Made by a program: the position numbers and the translations under genes. Under the pieces are notes generated by a model that was not told where the DNA came from, ran no database searches, and was given only the letters and a program-made list of their open reading frames with translations. A stretch of DNA of 36,197 bases from Pancytospora philotis. Lineage: Eukaryota > Microsporidia. Shown piece after piece: positions 23,047-31,251 of the stretch. The DNA lies in NCBI GenBank assembly GCA_023647555.1, contig JALRLY010000238.1, positions 1 to 36,197 of the forward strand, in the 5' to 3' direction. Position 1 is the stretch's first letter, and every line of letters begins with the position of its first letter.

Positions 23047-25776
23047 ATGACTGACGTGAACAAAGAGGGAGTCAAGGTGATGAACAAGCTGCTCAAGGGG
23101 AGCGATTTCAAGAAGGCCGACACGGAGATCATCTCGAACGGGATGCTGCAGGCCGGCGGCGCGTTTGCGCTGATGCTGGTGTACCTCGTGTGCCGGCGGC
23201 GCGCGCCGTGGCTGTACTACCCGAACGTGCGCAACACGCCGAGCCACCCGGCGTACCGGTGCGGCGACGGCGTCTTCGCGTGGGTCCGCCCGCTGATCGG
23301 GATGGACGACTCGCAGCTGCTGGGCCTGGTCGGGCTCGACGGCTTCATGTTCCTGCAGACGATCAAGCTGCTGTACCGCATCTGCCTGCTGCTCTCGCTG
23401 ACGGTGGTGCCTGCGCTCTGCTACTGCTTCTACGTGTCGAAGGCCGGGACCGACGGGCTGTTCTCGCGGCTTTCGATCCACGAGATCCGCGAGCACCGGC
23501 TGTTCCTGCTGATCACCGTGCTTGTGTACATTGTGACGATGCTCGTGTACTACTTCATCTTCATATACTACAAGCGGTTTGTTGCGCTGCGCCAGCTCTA
23601 CCTCACGAGCCCGGCGACGATGACCTCGATTGCCAAGCTCAAGGAGCTGACGCGCAGCCTGCCGCCCGACACGAGCGCCGTTGACTACGTGGATGTCAAG
23701 TCGCGCACTGTGCTGATGAACCGGCTGCCTGCTGGGCTTGCGACCGACCGGGACGGTCTGCGCTACATGCGCGGGATCGGGATTGGCGAGGTCGAGAGTG
23801 TGGTGCTTGTGCGCGACACCATGGAGCTGCAGCGGCTGTACGGCCTGCGCAATACGGCTGTGCAGGACATCGAGAAGGAGACCGACCGGGTGTTCGAGCG
23901 GATGTGCAAGTACTACAAGACGGAGAACGCGCTCATCCGCTGCTCCTTCGGCGATGACCAGGCTGATCTGGTGCATGCGGCGATGGAGCAGCCTGAGCGG
24001 AAACTCGCTGTCGATGAGAAGGCCGCGCTGCTGAACCGCTTCGTGGAGCATGCCGATGCGTTTATGCAGCGCGTGGGCGAGCACAGCAGCCTGAAGCAGC
24101 GGATTGCCAAGTTCAAGGAGCTGCAGGACGCGATTGACGAGGAGAAGCGGCACCTGGAGAATGTGTACAAGACGGAGGAGGAGCCGGGGGAGGCCGACGC
24201 CGAGCACCCGCCCACCGCTGAGAGCCTGCGCGACACCAATGTGCTCGACAAGTCCGTGGACACCGTCGTGTCGCTCGACGACTCGCTGTTTGTGCCTGCG
24301 AATCTGCGCAAGGATGTTTCTTTCTTCTCGCTGGACCAGCTCGTCCACTGGCGCAAGAACCGCGCGATGTTCACGCTCGATCTGCCCATCGGCAAGAAAA
24401 AGGCGTTCGTAACGTTCAAGGACAAGAAGACCACCGGCATTGTGATGCAGAGCAAAATTGGCTCGCGCGTCTTTGCCTGCGATGCCCTCACCGCCCCCGC
24501 GCCGTACGACATCATCTGGTCGAACATCGTAAAGAACGAGGCCTTCTGCTACATCATGAAGATCTTCTCGTCCATCTGCTTCTTCCTCATGTACGGGCTC
24601 TTCTACTATTTCTTCGCTATGATCACCACGTTCCTTGACATTGACAGCGACTCGCCGAATGTGGTAATCCGCTTTATTGTGCAGCACGAGTTCATCCACT
24701 CGCTCTACCGCGGTTTCCTCGTTCCGTTCGTGTACAATATTCTGCTCTTCTTTATTCCGATCATAATGGCTGCCCTTCTCAACACGCAGGGCATCTACGC
24801 CTACTCCATGTTCCAGATAGAGCTTATGAACGCGTTCTCGATCTTCCTGTTCTTCAACGGCTTCCTTGCGATCTTCTGTGCCAAGGTGTTCTTCACCGGC
24901 ATCCCCGATGTGTACCACCAGCGCTCGACCGTCAAGGAGGTCATCGCCAGCCTCGGGACCTCCATCGTGGAGTCCTCCATCTTCTTCTTCAACGCGATCA
25001 TCCAGCGCCTCTGCATCGGATCGGCCATCGTGTTCCTAAAGCCGGGCCCATTCATTTTTAACTTCATGATCGCGCCGTTCATCCACAAGAACCGGCGCCA
25101 GGCCAAGGAGATCGAGTTCGCGCCGCCGGTGGATCTTGGTAACGCCATTCCGAACATCCTCCTCATATTCCCGATGGTGATCGCGTACTCTGCAATCTCG
25201 CCGGTCATCCTCGTGCTTGGCTACCTCTTCTACACCGTTTCCTACTTCACATACAAGAACGAGCTCGTGTACGCCGCGAAGAACGAGTGCGAGTCAGGCG
25301 GCATCTTCTGGAAGTACTCCATCCGCTTCATCGTGTACTCCATCTGCATCTTCCACCTCGCGACGGCCATCAAGATTTTCGTAGAGGGCTATGCGGGCGT
25401 TGCGCTCGGCCTCTTCCCGCTCATCCTCATCAACTACCTCTACTACACGGGCCTCAAGTCGATGTTCGAGCGCAGCTGCGACTACCCGCCGATCGCGAAG
25501 GTCGAGGAGGAGTACCTCGACGACTTTGCGCAGCAGGCGCTGCAGGACCGCTCCGAGCTGCTGGCCAAGTGGGTGATGAACGTGGAGAATGCGGACGAGG
25601 ACACGCTTGAGGTCTCGTCCATCCAGGCGGAGGCGGTGCAGTCCAAGGGCTCCTCGCTCTACCGGGACCCGGCGATGAGCAGCAGCCTGTCCACCTTCAT
25701 ATTCCCGCAGCACTTCTACAGCGTGCTTTCCTACATTGCCGACAAGGACAAGGACGATCTTTACGCGCTCAAATAG
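23047..25776 (+). CDS. CSC1/OSCA/TMEM63-type cation channel
   Basis: 909 residues from ATG 23047 (a second in-frame ATG lies at 23080). The order matches the osmosensitive, calcium-permeable CSC1/OSCA family: an early membrane helix (about residues 31-45) followed by RAPWLYYPNVR; then GLDGFMFLQTIKLLYRICLLL and a third helix (LFLLITVLVYIVTMLVYYFIFIY). A long cytosolic RNA-binding-like domain follows, with VLMNRLPAGL and a Lys/Glu-rich helical insert. The channel core starts at PAPYDIIWSNI and has about seven to eight hydrophobic segments, including MYGLFYYFFAMITTFL and YNILLFFIPIIMAALL. The C-terminal tail is acidic. Such channels open on membrane tension or osmotic stress, which is plausible for spore germination, but that link is inference. 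TAG stop; AATAAA at 25792-25797. Confidence 0.85.
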   Translation: MTDVNKEGVKVMNKLLKGSDFKKADTEIISNGMLQAGGAFALMLVYLVCRRRAPWLYYPNVRNTPSHPAYRCGDGVFAWVRPLIGMDDSQLLGLVGLDGFMFLQTIKLLYRICLLLSLTVVPALCYCFYVSKAGTDGLFSRLSIHEIREHRLFLLITVLVYIVTMLVYYFIFIYYKRFVALRQLYLTSPATMTSIAKLKELTRSLPPDTSAVDYVDVKSRTVLMNRLPAGLATDRDGLRYMRGIGIGEVESVVLVRDTMELQRLYGLRNTAVQDIEKETDRVFERMCKYYKTENALIRCSFGDDQADLVHAAMEQPERKLAVDEKAALLNRFVEHADAFMQRVGEHSSLKQRIAKFKELQDAIDEEKRHLENVYKTEEEPGEADAEHPPTAESLRDTNVLDKSVDTVVSLDDSLFVPANLRKDVSFFSLDQLVHWRKNRAMFTLDLPIGKKKAFVTFKDKKTTGIVMQSKIGSRVFACDALTAPAPYDIIWSNIVKNEAFCYIMKIFSSICFFLMYGLFYYFFAMITTFLDIDSDSPNVVIRFIVQHEFIHSLYRGFLVPFVYNILLFFIPIIMAALLNTQGIYAYSMFQIELMNAFSIFLFFNGFLAIFCAKVFFTGIPDVYHQRSTVKEVIASLGTSIVESSIFFFNAIIQRLCIGSAIVFLKPGPFIFNFMIAPFIHKNRRQAKEIEFAPPVDLGNAIPNILLIFPMVIAYSAISPVILVLGYLFYTVSYFTYKNELVYAAKNECESGGIFWKYSIRFIVYSICIFHLATAIKIFVEGYAGVALGLFPLILINYLYYTGLKSMFERSCDYPPIAKVEEEYLDDFAQQALQDRSELLAKWVMNVENADEDTLEVSSIQAEAVQSKGSSLYRDPAMSSSLSTFIFPQHFYSVLSYIADKDKDDLYALK

Positions 25777-26060
25777 TTGATCACCAGCAATAATAAAATT
25801 TTAAACTTAAAGGAGTTTGCTATTATTGCAATTATATATTCTGTATGGTAGTATTTAATCGAGTTGCAGTAACTAAAAAAAGTTATACTTGAGAGGTAAA
25901 ACTAGCAATGTACCTTCACTACACTATTTAGTACTGCATGTTTGAGGAGTAGTGATTAAGCGTAAAATAAGTCAGAGAGACTGAAACATTTCCATTCCGT
26001 AACTATCGCTGCGATTCAGCAGATACATTGCAACACGCTTCTTAGCAGACGCTGGCATCC

Positions 26061-28187
26061 ATGGCTACCGCCCCGCTGTCCCCATCGCACAATTTTTCTT
26101 TCGAGCTGAAGAATTATCCAGACACCGATAAAATTCACAAGCCCCAGTTCATGGCGGCGGAGAACGTGTGCTCAAGCTCCAGTCCCAGTCAGGAGTCGCT
26201 CGCGCCGGCCGCGGAGCCATCGAGCTGCATGTACGACCTCGAGAGCACCGACATCTCGTACACCGAGTCGGGCACAGACCTGGACGGGCTGCTGAGCTCC
26301 ACAGCCGAGCGGCTTGGCGGGTGCGCGGATGAGGAGCTCGGCTCAGGTGAGGAGGAGCTCTGCGCCAGCGAAGAGATAGATTTTGATGTCGGCTTCTCCG
26401 AGGCCGCGCAGCTGCTGGAGCGCGGCAGCAGGCTGTACGGTGAGTCATCCGCGACGAGCACGTGTGCTGAAGGCGCGCACATGGAGAGCTTCGACCGCGT
26501 GGACAGCCCGCGGAGCAGCTACGAGCGCGTCGGTGCCGAGCCGTCGCCTGCCAGCGGCGCCGACAATCCGGGAGAAGCCGGCAACCACCTAGAGCGTGAG
26601 TTCCCATTCCTGCACCCGAGCATCATCACCGACTCGAACGCTTCTGTGCTTGCCAACCTGAACTCTGCGGGCAGCAGCTTCTTGCGGGCCGAGGCCGGCG
26701 CAATGTCCGGCTTTGCGAGCGCGAGCAACAAGCGGATATCGATAGACAGGAGCAAGCTCGAGTCGTGCATGGGCATACTGTACAAAAACATGCCTGAGAT
26801 GCTCGGCGCGCACGATAGCGCAGCTTTGAACAGCGACGCCGATGCGAGCCTAGACGGACATGCGCATAAAAGGCCAACAGAGGACTCTGCGATGGACGTG
26901 GGCTTTAGCAGCGCTGGTGAGAATGCCAGCAACAAGGTCAAGGACGGACCGTCGCCGTGCGCCGGGTTCGTGACCGGGAACAACAAGCGGATCAAGCTCT
27001 CCGCCGAGCAATACAACAAGGCACGGGAGCTGCTCCAGCTAGGCTCTGAGGGCGATGAGGAAACGAATAAAGCGCTGCCTGTGATAGAGGAAGCGAATAA
27101 AGCGCTGCCTGTGATAGAGGAAGCGAATAAAGCGCTGCCTGTGATAGAGGAAGCAGAAAAGGAAATAGCTACGCCCCGTGATACCAAACTTCCTCCCCCT
27201 TGCGGTGCTGAGCAGACACCCCAGCCCGACAGCCTTCCAAGCAGGCTCGTGCGCAGCTACAACAATCCGCAGACCGGCCACGCAGCAGTGGAGCTCCGCG
27301 AAAAGATACAGATGGCTGAGATTTTCAGGAACGTGTGCACGTATTTCAAAAAGGAGGAGGAAGACTGGATTGCTATACAGTTCAAGTGGGCCTGGCTGCA
27401 CTTCGCCGTCAACCCGCCGAGCAGCGCAGGCAGCCTCGAGGCGGAGATCATCGAGAACATGAACATGCGGCGTATGAAGGAGCACTCGGTCCTGCGGCGT
27501 ATCGCCGAGTTCGACGATGTGCCGGGGCGGTACATGGTGCTGGGGATACTCAGGCTGGACGAGGAGAGCGTGGAGCTCTACGACGGGTGGTACTCTGTGC
27601 GCGCGCTGATCGACGCGCGGACGTACGCCATGCTGCGGGCAAAGCGGGCTGGTCTCGGGAGCCGTCTGCATGTGTTCGGCGCGCAGCGGCTGACCGAGGA
27701 GGCCACAAGCATCTTCGACCTGCACGCCCCGCTGCTGCGCCTCTCCTACAACGGCGTGAAGATGTGCCACGAGCCGTGCTGTCTGGGCTACCGCAAGAAG
27801 GTGGCCTTTCTGAACAGCATTGTCGATATCCACCCCGACGGCGGGCCCATCAGCGCGATCATCGTGCGGGTCGTCCGCGTGATTGAAACAAAGTACATCA
27901 TCACCGCCGGGCACTACAAGAAAATCGTAGACGATCCGGAGCGCGGCCTCGAGGAGGTGCACGAGCTCGCCGAGAAGGCCGGGCGCACGGACCTGAATGT
28001 GCGGACCAACAGATTCACGCGGCTGGTGGTGGCGGATGCCTCGGCCGAGTGCCTTGTCACCTGGTGGTGCTCGCCGGACCGTGTGGTCGCGGGCGAGCGT
28101 TACAAGATGATTTATCTGAAGCCTACGCACGACCGGCTCGGGCTGCAGCTGTCTACGAACAACAAAAGTTACATAGAAAAGCTATGA
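26061..28187 (+). CDS. BRCA2: Minimal BRCA2 homologue with two BRC repeats
   Basis: 708 residues from ATG 26061; ATG 26151 (M31), 10 nt after an AAAATTC, is an alternative. BRCA2 loads RAD51 on single-stranded DNA. The N-terminal 400 residues are acidic and disordered, with two BRC-type repeats: GFASASNKRISI (F218-x-x-A221) and GFVTGNNKRIKL (F303-x-x-G306), each followed by a helix. Three exact NKALPVIEEA repeats (336-365) follow. The DNA-binding domain has a helical part (about 419-480, EEEDWIAIQFKWAWLHF), OB1 (about 491-640, ELYDGWYSVRALIDARTYAM, LLRLSYNGVK, DGGPISAIIVRVVRV) and an OB2 core (653-708, VTWWCSPDRVVAGERYKMIYL). It ends at the point where OB2 ends in human BRCA2. The tower domain and OB3 are missing. 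AATAAA at 28263. Confidence 0.85.
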   Translation: MATAPLSPSHNFSFELKNYPDTDKIHKPQFMAAENVCSSSSPSQESLAPAAEPSSCMYDLESTDISYTESGTDLDGLLSSTAERLGGCADEELGSGEEELCASEEIDFDVGFSEAAQLLERGSRLYGESSATSTCAEGAHMESFDRVDSPRSSYERVGAEPSPASGADNPGEAGNHLEREFPFLHPSIITDSNASVLANLNSAGSSFLRAEAGAMSGFASASNKRISIDRSKLESCMGILYKNMPEMLGAHDSAALNSDADASLDGHAHKRPTEDSAMDVGFSSAGENASNKVKDGPSPCAGFVTGNNKRIKLSAEQYNKARELLQLGSEGDEETNKALPVIEEANKALPVIEEANKALPVIEEAEKEIATPRDTKLPPPCGAEQTPQPDSLPSRLVRSYNNPQTGHAAVELREKIQMAEIFRNVCTYFKKEEEDWIAIQFKWAWLHFAVNPPSSAGSLEAEIIENMNMRRMKEHSVLRRIAEFDDVPGRYMVLGILRLDEESVELYDGWYSVRALIDARTYAMLRAKRAGLGSRLHVFGAQRLTEEATSIFDLHAPLLRLSYNGVKMCHEPCCLGYRKKVAFLNSIVDIHPDGGPISAIIVRVVRVIETKYIITAGHYKKIVDDPERGLEEVHELAEKAGRTDLNVRTNRFTRLVVADASAECLVTWWCSPDRVVAGERYKMIYLKPTHDRLGLQLSTNNKSYIEKL
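27061..27150 (+). repeat. Three-unit 30-bp in-frame repeat in BRCA2
   Basis: Three copies of a 30-bp unit, nearly identical, each encoding NKALPVIEEA and each containing AATAAA (27066, 27096 and 27126). The repeat lies between the second BRC repeat and the helical domain. Confidence 0.9.
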
Positions 28188-28317
28188 ATGAGGGTCGGAG
28201 TATCGCTGTTCATAGAAATGGCGTGCGGTACCTTCAGGCTGCAAAACTGTGTCTGCAGAAACAATAAAACTACTACGTAACTATTTATTCTGTTTTCTAT
28301 TTATTGGCATCTAGGCA

Positions 28318-28351
28318 AAACTTTCATCTCTCATAAACTTTCATCTCTCAT
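28318..28351 (+). repeat. 17-bp perfect tandem duplication
   Basis: Two identical 17-bp units (AAACTTTCATCTCTCAT) in the tail-to-tail spacer between BRCA2 and the secreted protein gene on the minus strand. Confidence 0.85.
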
Positions 28352-28407
28352 AAAGCAAACAACCACACAAAAACTAGAATAAAAAAGAGCATCTTCACAC
28401 AGAATAT

Positions 28408-29385
28408 TTATTCGACCTTAAGAACGGTTTTAGACAGCAGCGTAATGAGGTTGGCCTTGCTGGAGTTGCGCTCGAGCATGTTCTTGATGAAGCGGCAGTA
28501 GCTCTTGACGGCTGAGTTGTACTTGTCGTCGCACTTGGGCAGGGAGATGCAGATAATATAGTAGCTGATGAGTTTGAGCTTGACCTCCTCCGCGAACAGC
28601 GCCTTGATGTTGGCGCAGCCCTTGTAGGAGCCGCAGTGCTTGGCGTAGCACTTCTCCCAGATCGCGATGAGCGCGCGGATGTCCTCGCGCACGAACATGC
28701 GCATGGAGACAAGCACGGTGTGGTGGAAGCCGATGCTGTATGTGCAGCACTTGCGGATGTCGATGATGTCGAGCGGCAGGCAGTACGTGTAGGCAGTCGT
28801 GGTGCGGTGTCTGATGATCTTGGCGGAGCGCGAGACGCAGAAGAACTCGAAGGTGTTGCCGCACTTCACGAAGAAGGTGATGTAGCTGATGCTGAGGTGG
28901 CTGGGCACGCTGGCGCAGTGCTTCTGGTTGAAGGTGTTGATGATGGTGACGAACTCCTCCTCGCGGCCGTAGCAGGCGTCAAAGATGCTGACGATGATTC
29001 TGTAGCAGCGCACGTAGTCTGGGACGGCGCAGTGCAGCGCGTCGTAGTACTCGTTGTAGACCTCGGCCGGCACGAAGTAGATGGCCTGGCGGAAGTACTC
29101 GGCGAGCTTGGCGTTCTTGTTGGACTCGCTGCCGGCGCCGAACGTGGCGGGGCGCAGCGGCGTGAAGCCGGCGTTCTTGCAGGTCTGGTCGAGCAGGCAG
29201 TTGATCGAGCTGTAGATCGCCTTCAGCGTGATGCAGCTGGGCGTGGAGTTGAACTCCGCGCAGCAGAACTTGTTCTGCACCTTGCAGCAGGAGCCGAACA
29301 TATTGTCCTTGACGAAGGTCAGGGAGTCGCCGGCAGCTGCGGAGCCGAACAGCGCGAAGGAGGCCAGGCCGAGATACGCAAACAT
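28408..29385 (-). CDS. Cysteine-rich secreted protein, possible spore-surface protein
   Basis: 325 residues starting with a clear signal peptide (MFAYLGLASFALFGSAAAG, cleavage after AAA or AAG). The mature chain has 22 cysteines, including pairs (SCC, FCC, KCC), which suggests disulfide-linked, extracellular protein. Two potential N-glycosylation sites (NST, NSS) are visible. No membrane anchor is seen. Codons are strongly C/G-ending and a TATA box sits about 22 nt before the ATG, so strong expression is likely. Secreted cysteine-rich proteins of spore wall or polar tube would fit a microsporidian, but I see no match to a named one. The minus-strand AATAAA (28407-28412) overlaps the TAA stop. 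Confidence 0.75.
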   Translation of the reverse strand: MFAYLGLASFALFGSAAAGDSLTFVKDNMFGSCCKVQNKFCCAEFNSTPSCITLKAIYSSINCLLDQTCKNAGFTPLRPATFGAGSESNKNAKLAEYFRQAIYFVPAEVYNEYYDALHCAVPDYVRCYRIIVSIFDACYGREEEFVTIINTFNQKHCASVPSHLSISYITFFVKCGNTFEFFCVSRSAKIIRHRTTTAYTYCLPLDIIDIRKCCTYSIGFHHTVLVSMRMFVREDIRALIAIWEKCYAKHCGSYKGCANIKALFAEEVKLKLISYYIICISLPKCDDKYNSAVKSYCRFIKNMLERNSSKANLITLLSKTVLKVE

Positions 29386-29736
29386 TATGGGGGCGCGGGC
29401 GCCGAGCTTTTATAGCTTGGATTTCATTAAGAAACATATCACTTATTAAGGTTTGAATCAGTCGATTAAAATTTAATATGCAATTACGGCGTGGCAACAA
29501 ACAAAGGCGGTGCGCACAAAAGCGGCACGCGCCGGTCTGCAGATAAATAATATAAAATAATGTGGTGTGCGGGTGCCTGATCGGTTACTAAGCAGTAGGT
29601 AATCACATCGCAGAAGCGCTATTTATTAAACTCATGTACTTTATTTATCGATCTGCGCCTAGCATCTGGGCTGTCAGTAGCAGATGGCGCTAGGAAAAGC
29701 TGGAAATACAATTGCAACAGAAGCCAAGCTGCTACA
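29386..29736. other. Spacer upstream of the 28408-29385 secreted protein gene
   Basis: The left end holds this gene's TATA box. The remainder is AT-rich with several TTTATT/AATAAA motifs that may end the next gene on the minus strand. No ORF is supported. Confidence 0.4.
29406..29415 (-). promoter_or_regulatory. TATA box of the 28408-29385 secreted protein gene
   Basis: GCTATAAAAG on the minus strand, about 20-30 nt before the ATG at 29385, flanked by GC-rich sequence. The gene has no AAATTTT motif beside its start. Confidence 0.6.
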
Positions 29737-30600
29737 TCAGACCCTTTCGCTTTTATTATTCGAAAGCAGCGCGGTCGCCAGTCGGGCGCACTGCTTCTCG
29801 CCGAGCGCGCGGATGTTGCGGCCGCTGCTGTCCGAAACAGACAGGCGCGCCACGGCCTCGCGCGCGCTGCGCAGCGCACGCCGCAGCTCCTGCAGCGTCG
29901 GATAGACGGCGCAGATGGACGTCGCGGCCTGCGCGCTGATCCCCGGGACCGCCCGGAGTATCGTGAGGTAGGTGTCCTGCTTCCCCTCGCAGGTGCGCAC
30001 CTTCGGCACGTAGCACTGCTGCTTCCCGAGCAGCACCGCGATGTTCTTGATCGCCCGGTGCAGCTCCGCCGCGTCCTCCACGTACGCGATGTTGCGGCCC
30101 GTGGAGATCTGGTACTCCAGAAACTCGCGCCGCCGCCCCCGGTACGCGCACGGGCCCTCGTAGAACTCGCCGCTCGCCGCGCTGCTCGCGTACGCCTTCC
30201 GCTGGCTGCTGCGCGCGCCATGCCTAAACCGCTCGCGCCCGGTGATGAGCACCAGCCGGCTGCCCAGCTCGTCGGGGAAGGCGAACGCGCCGTAGTCGGA
30301 CACGTGCACGCGGTACAGCGCCTCGCCCGTATCTGCATCGACGAAGGCCAGGCAGTCGCTCTCTGTGTATCTGTAGATGAAGTTGACGGCCTCGACGCCC
30401 TGGAACAGCGGCGCGATTGAGCGCGGAACCTCGATCGTGTAGGGGAGGAAAGCGGCATCCACTACGTCCGGCGCTGCTGTGCGCGTTTTGTTACTCGCTG
30501 CTTGCTCTGGCGGCGCGCTGCGGGCCGTGCTCACGCCGCCGAGTGGCTCGATGAAGGAGAGCGACGTGTCCGTCCCGGCGTCCTCGGGCTCCCTGGTCAT
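29737..30600 (-). CDS. XPF/MUS81-family protein, EME1-like
   Basis: 287 residues from ATG 30600, with AAAATTT 14-20 nt upstream. The C-terminus has tandem helix-hairpin-helix features: DTYLTILRAVPGISAQAATSICAVYPTLQELRRAL (about 209-243), then GRNIRALGEKQCARLATAL. Before it, EFLEYQISTGRNIAYVEDAAELHRAIKNIAVLLGKQ fits the end of an inactive XPF-type nuclease domain; no ERKxxxD catalytic motif is seen. This pattern is that of non-catalytic partners. EME1/Mms4, which pairs with MUS81 to cut recombination intermediates and stalled forks, fits best; ERCC1 and FAAP24 are alternatives. The first 45 residues are disordered. Family-level confidence is moderate. Confidence 0.55.
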   Translation of the reverse strand: MTREPEDAGTDTSLSFIEPLGGVSTARSAPPEQAASNKTRTAAPDVVDAAFLPYTIEVPRSIAPLFQGVEAVNFIYRYTESDCLAFVDADTGEALYRVHVSDYGAFAFPDELGSRLVLITGRERFRHGARSSQRKAYASSAASGEFYEGPCAYRGRRREFLEYQISTGRNIAYVEDAAELHRAIKNIAVLLGKQQCYVPKVRTCEGKQDTYLTILRAVPGISAQAATSICAVYPTLQELRRALRSAREAVARLSVSDSSGRNIRALGEKQCARLATALLSNNKSERV

Positions 30601-30853
30601 GGAGGCGTGCTGTAAATTTTGATATTCAACCGGAGAGCGCTCAGAATAAGCAGGCGTTTTGTATCGGGCTATGATTAGCCATTGCTTCGCTCGATGCTGG
30701 ATATACAGATCTAATAAGCACCCGGTTCATAGCTCAGATCGCCCACGGGCTAGCAATAAATTTACTTCTGTACATTGTTTATGTCATTTTGGACGCCAAC
30801 TCTCTGCCTTGTCTGTCAAAAGCACGTGTTAGCGCCTTGACCGCCATTTTGCT

Positions 30854-30933
30854 GCGATCGTTGACTAGTGCGATCTCTGCTTCGTGCAATCGTTGCCTGC
30901 TGCGATCTTTGCCTGGTGTGATGTAGCATCCGA
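30854..30933 (+). repeat. Degenerate 16-bp tandem repeat, about 4.5 units
   Basis: Units begin GCGATCGTTGACTAGT, GCGATCTCTGCTTCGT, GCAATCGTTGCCTGCT and GCGATCTTTGCCTGGT, with a decayed fifth unit (GTGATGTAGCATCCGA). The 16-nt period is exact across the units. Confidence 0.65.
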
Positions 30934-31223
30934 AACAAACAGAGGCGCAAAAGCACCGGCTGTAATCGACGCCTCATCCCGCACGCAGAACAGAGCACGG
31001 GCAAGCGCGCATAAGTCTAGCAGGGCCGCACACGGCCACGCAAACCCGCACCGTGGAGATGCACGTCCGATGCGTGCACTCTGAAACACAACAATCGCCG
31101 CGATCAGCGCTGCGCGGCGCCGGCCCTTAATTAATTAATAGCAATCCACTCCATTGTTTGCTTGGCTGCCATTTAATATGGAATTAAAACACGCACTCAA
31201 ATTTTGTTTTAATTAATTTCAAA

Positions 31224-31233
31224 GTATATATAG
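31224..31233 (+). promoter_or_regulatory. TATA box of the secreted protein gene at 31252
   Basis: GTATATATAG about 20-27 nt before the ATG, followed by a GC-rich leader. No AAATTTT lies beside the start, mirroring the other cysteine-rich secreted gene. Confidence 0.6.
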
Positions 31234-31251
31234 CGCGCCGCAGCCCCTGCC

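Larger units (their letters stand above)
30601..31251. other. 651-bp divergent spacer with a degenerate 16-bp repeat
   Basis: Starts with AAATTTT (30614-30620) serving the EME1-like gene. The middle contains a 16-bp degenerate tandem repeat (30854-30933). The right end has TTAATTAATTAAT (near 31127), TTAATTAATTT (near 31210) and a TATA box. No gene is supported. Confidence 0.45.

Noticed and set aside
23014..24918. 634-codon minus-strand frame across the channel gene
   Set aside because: Antisense shadow; the plus-strand frame has coherent membrane helices and family motifs.
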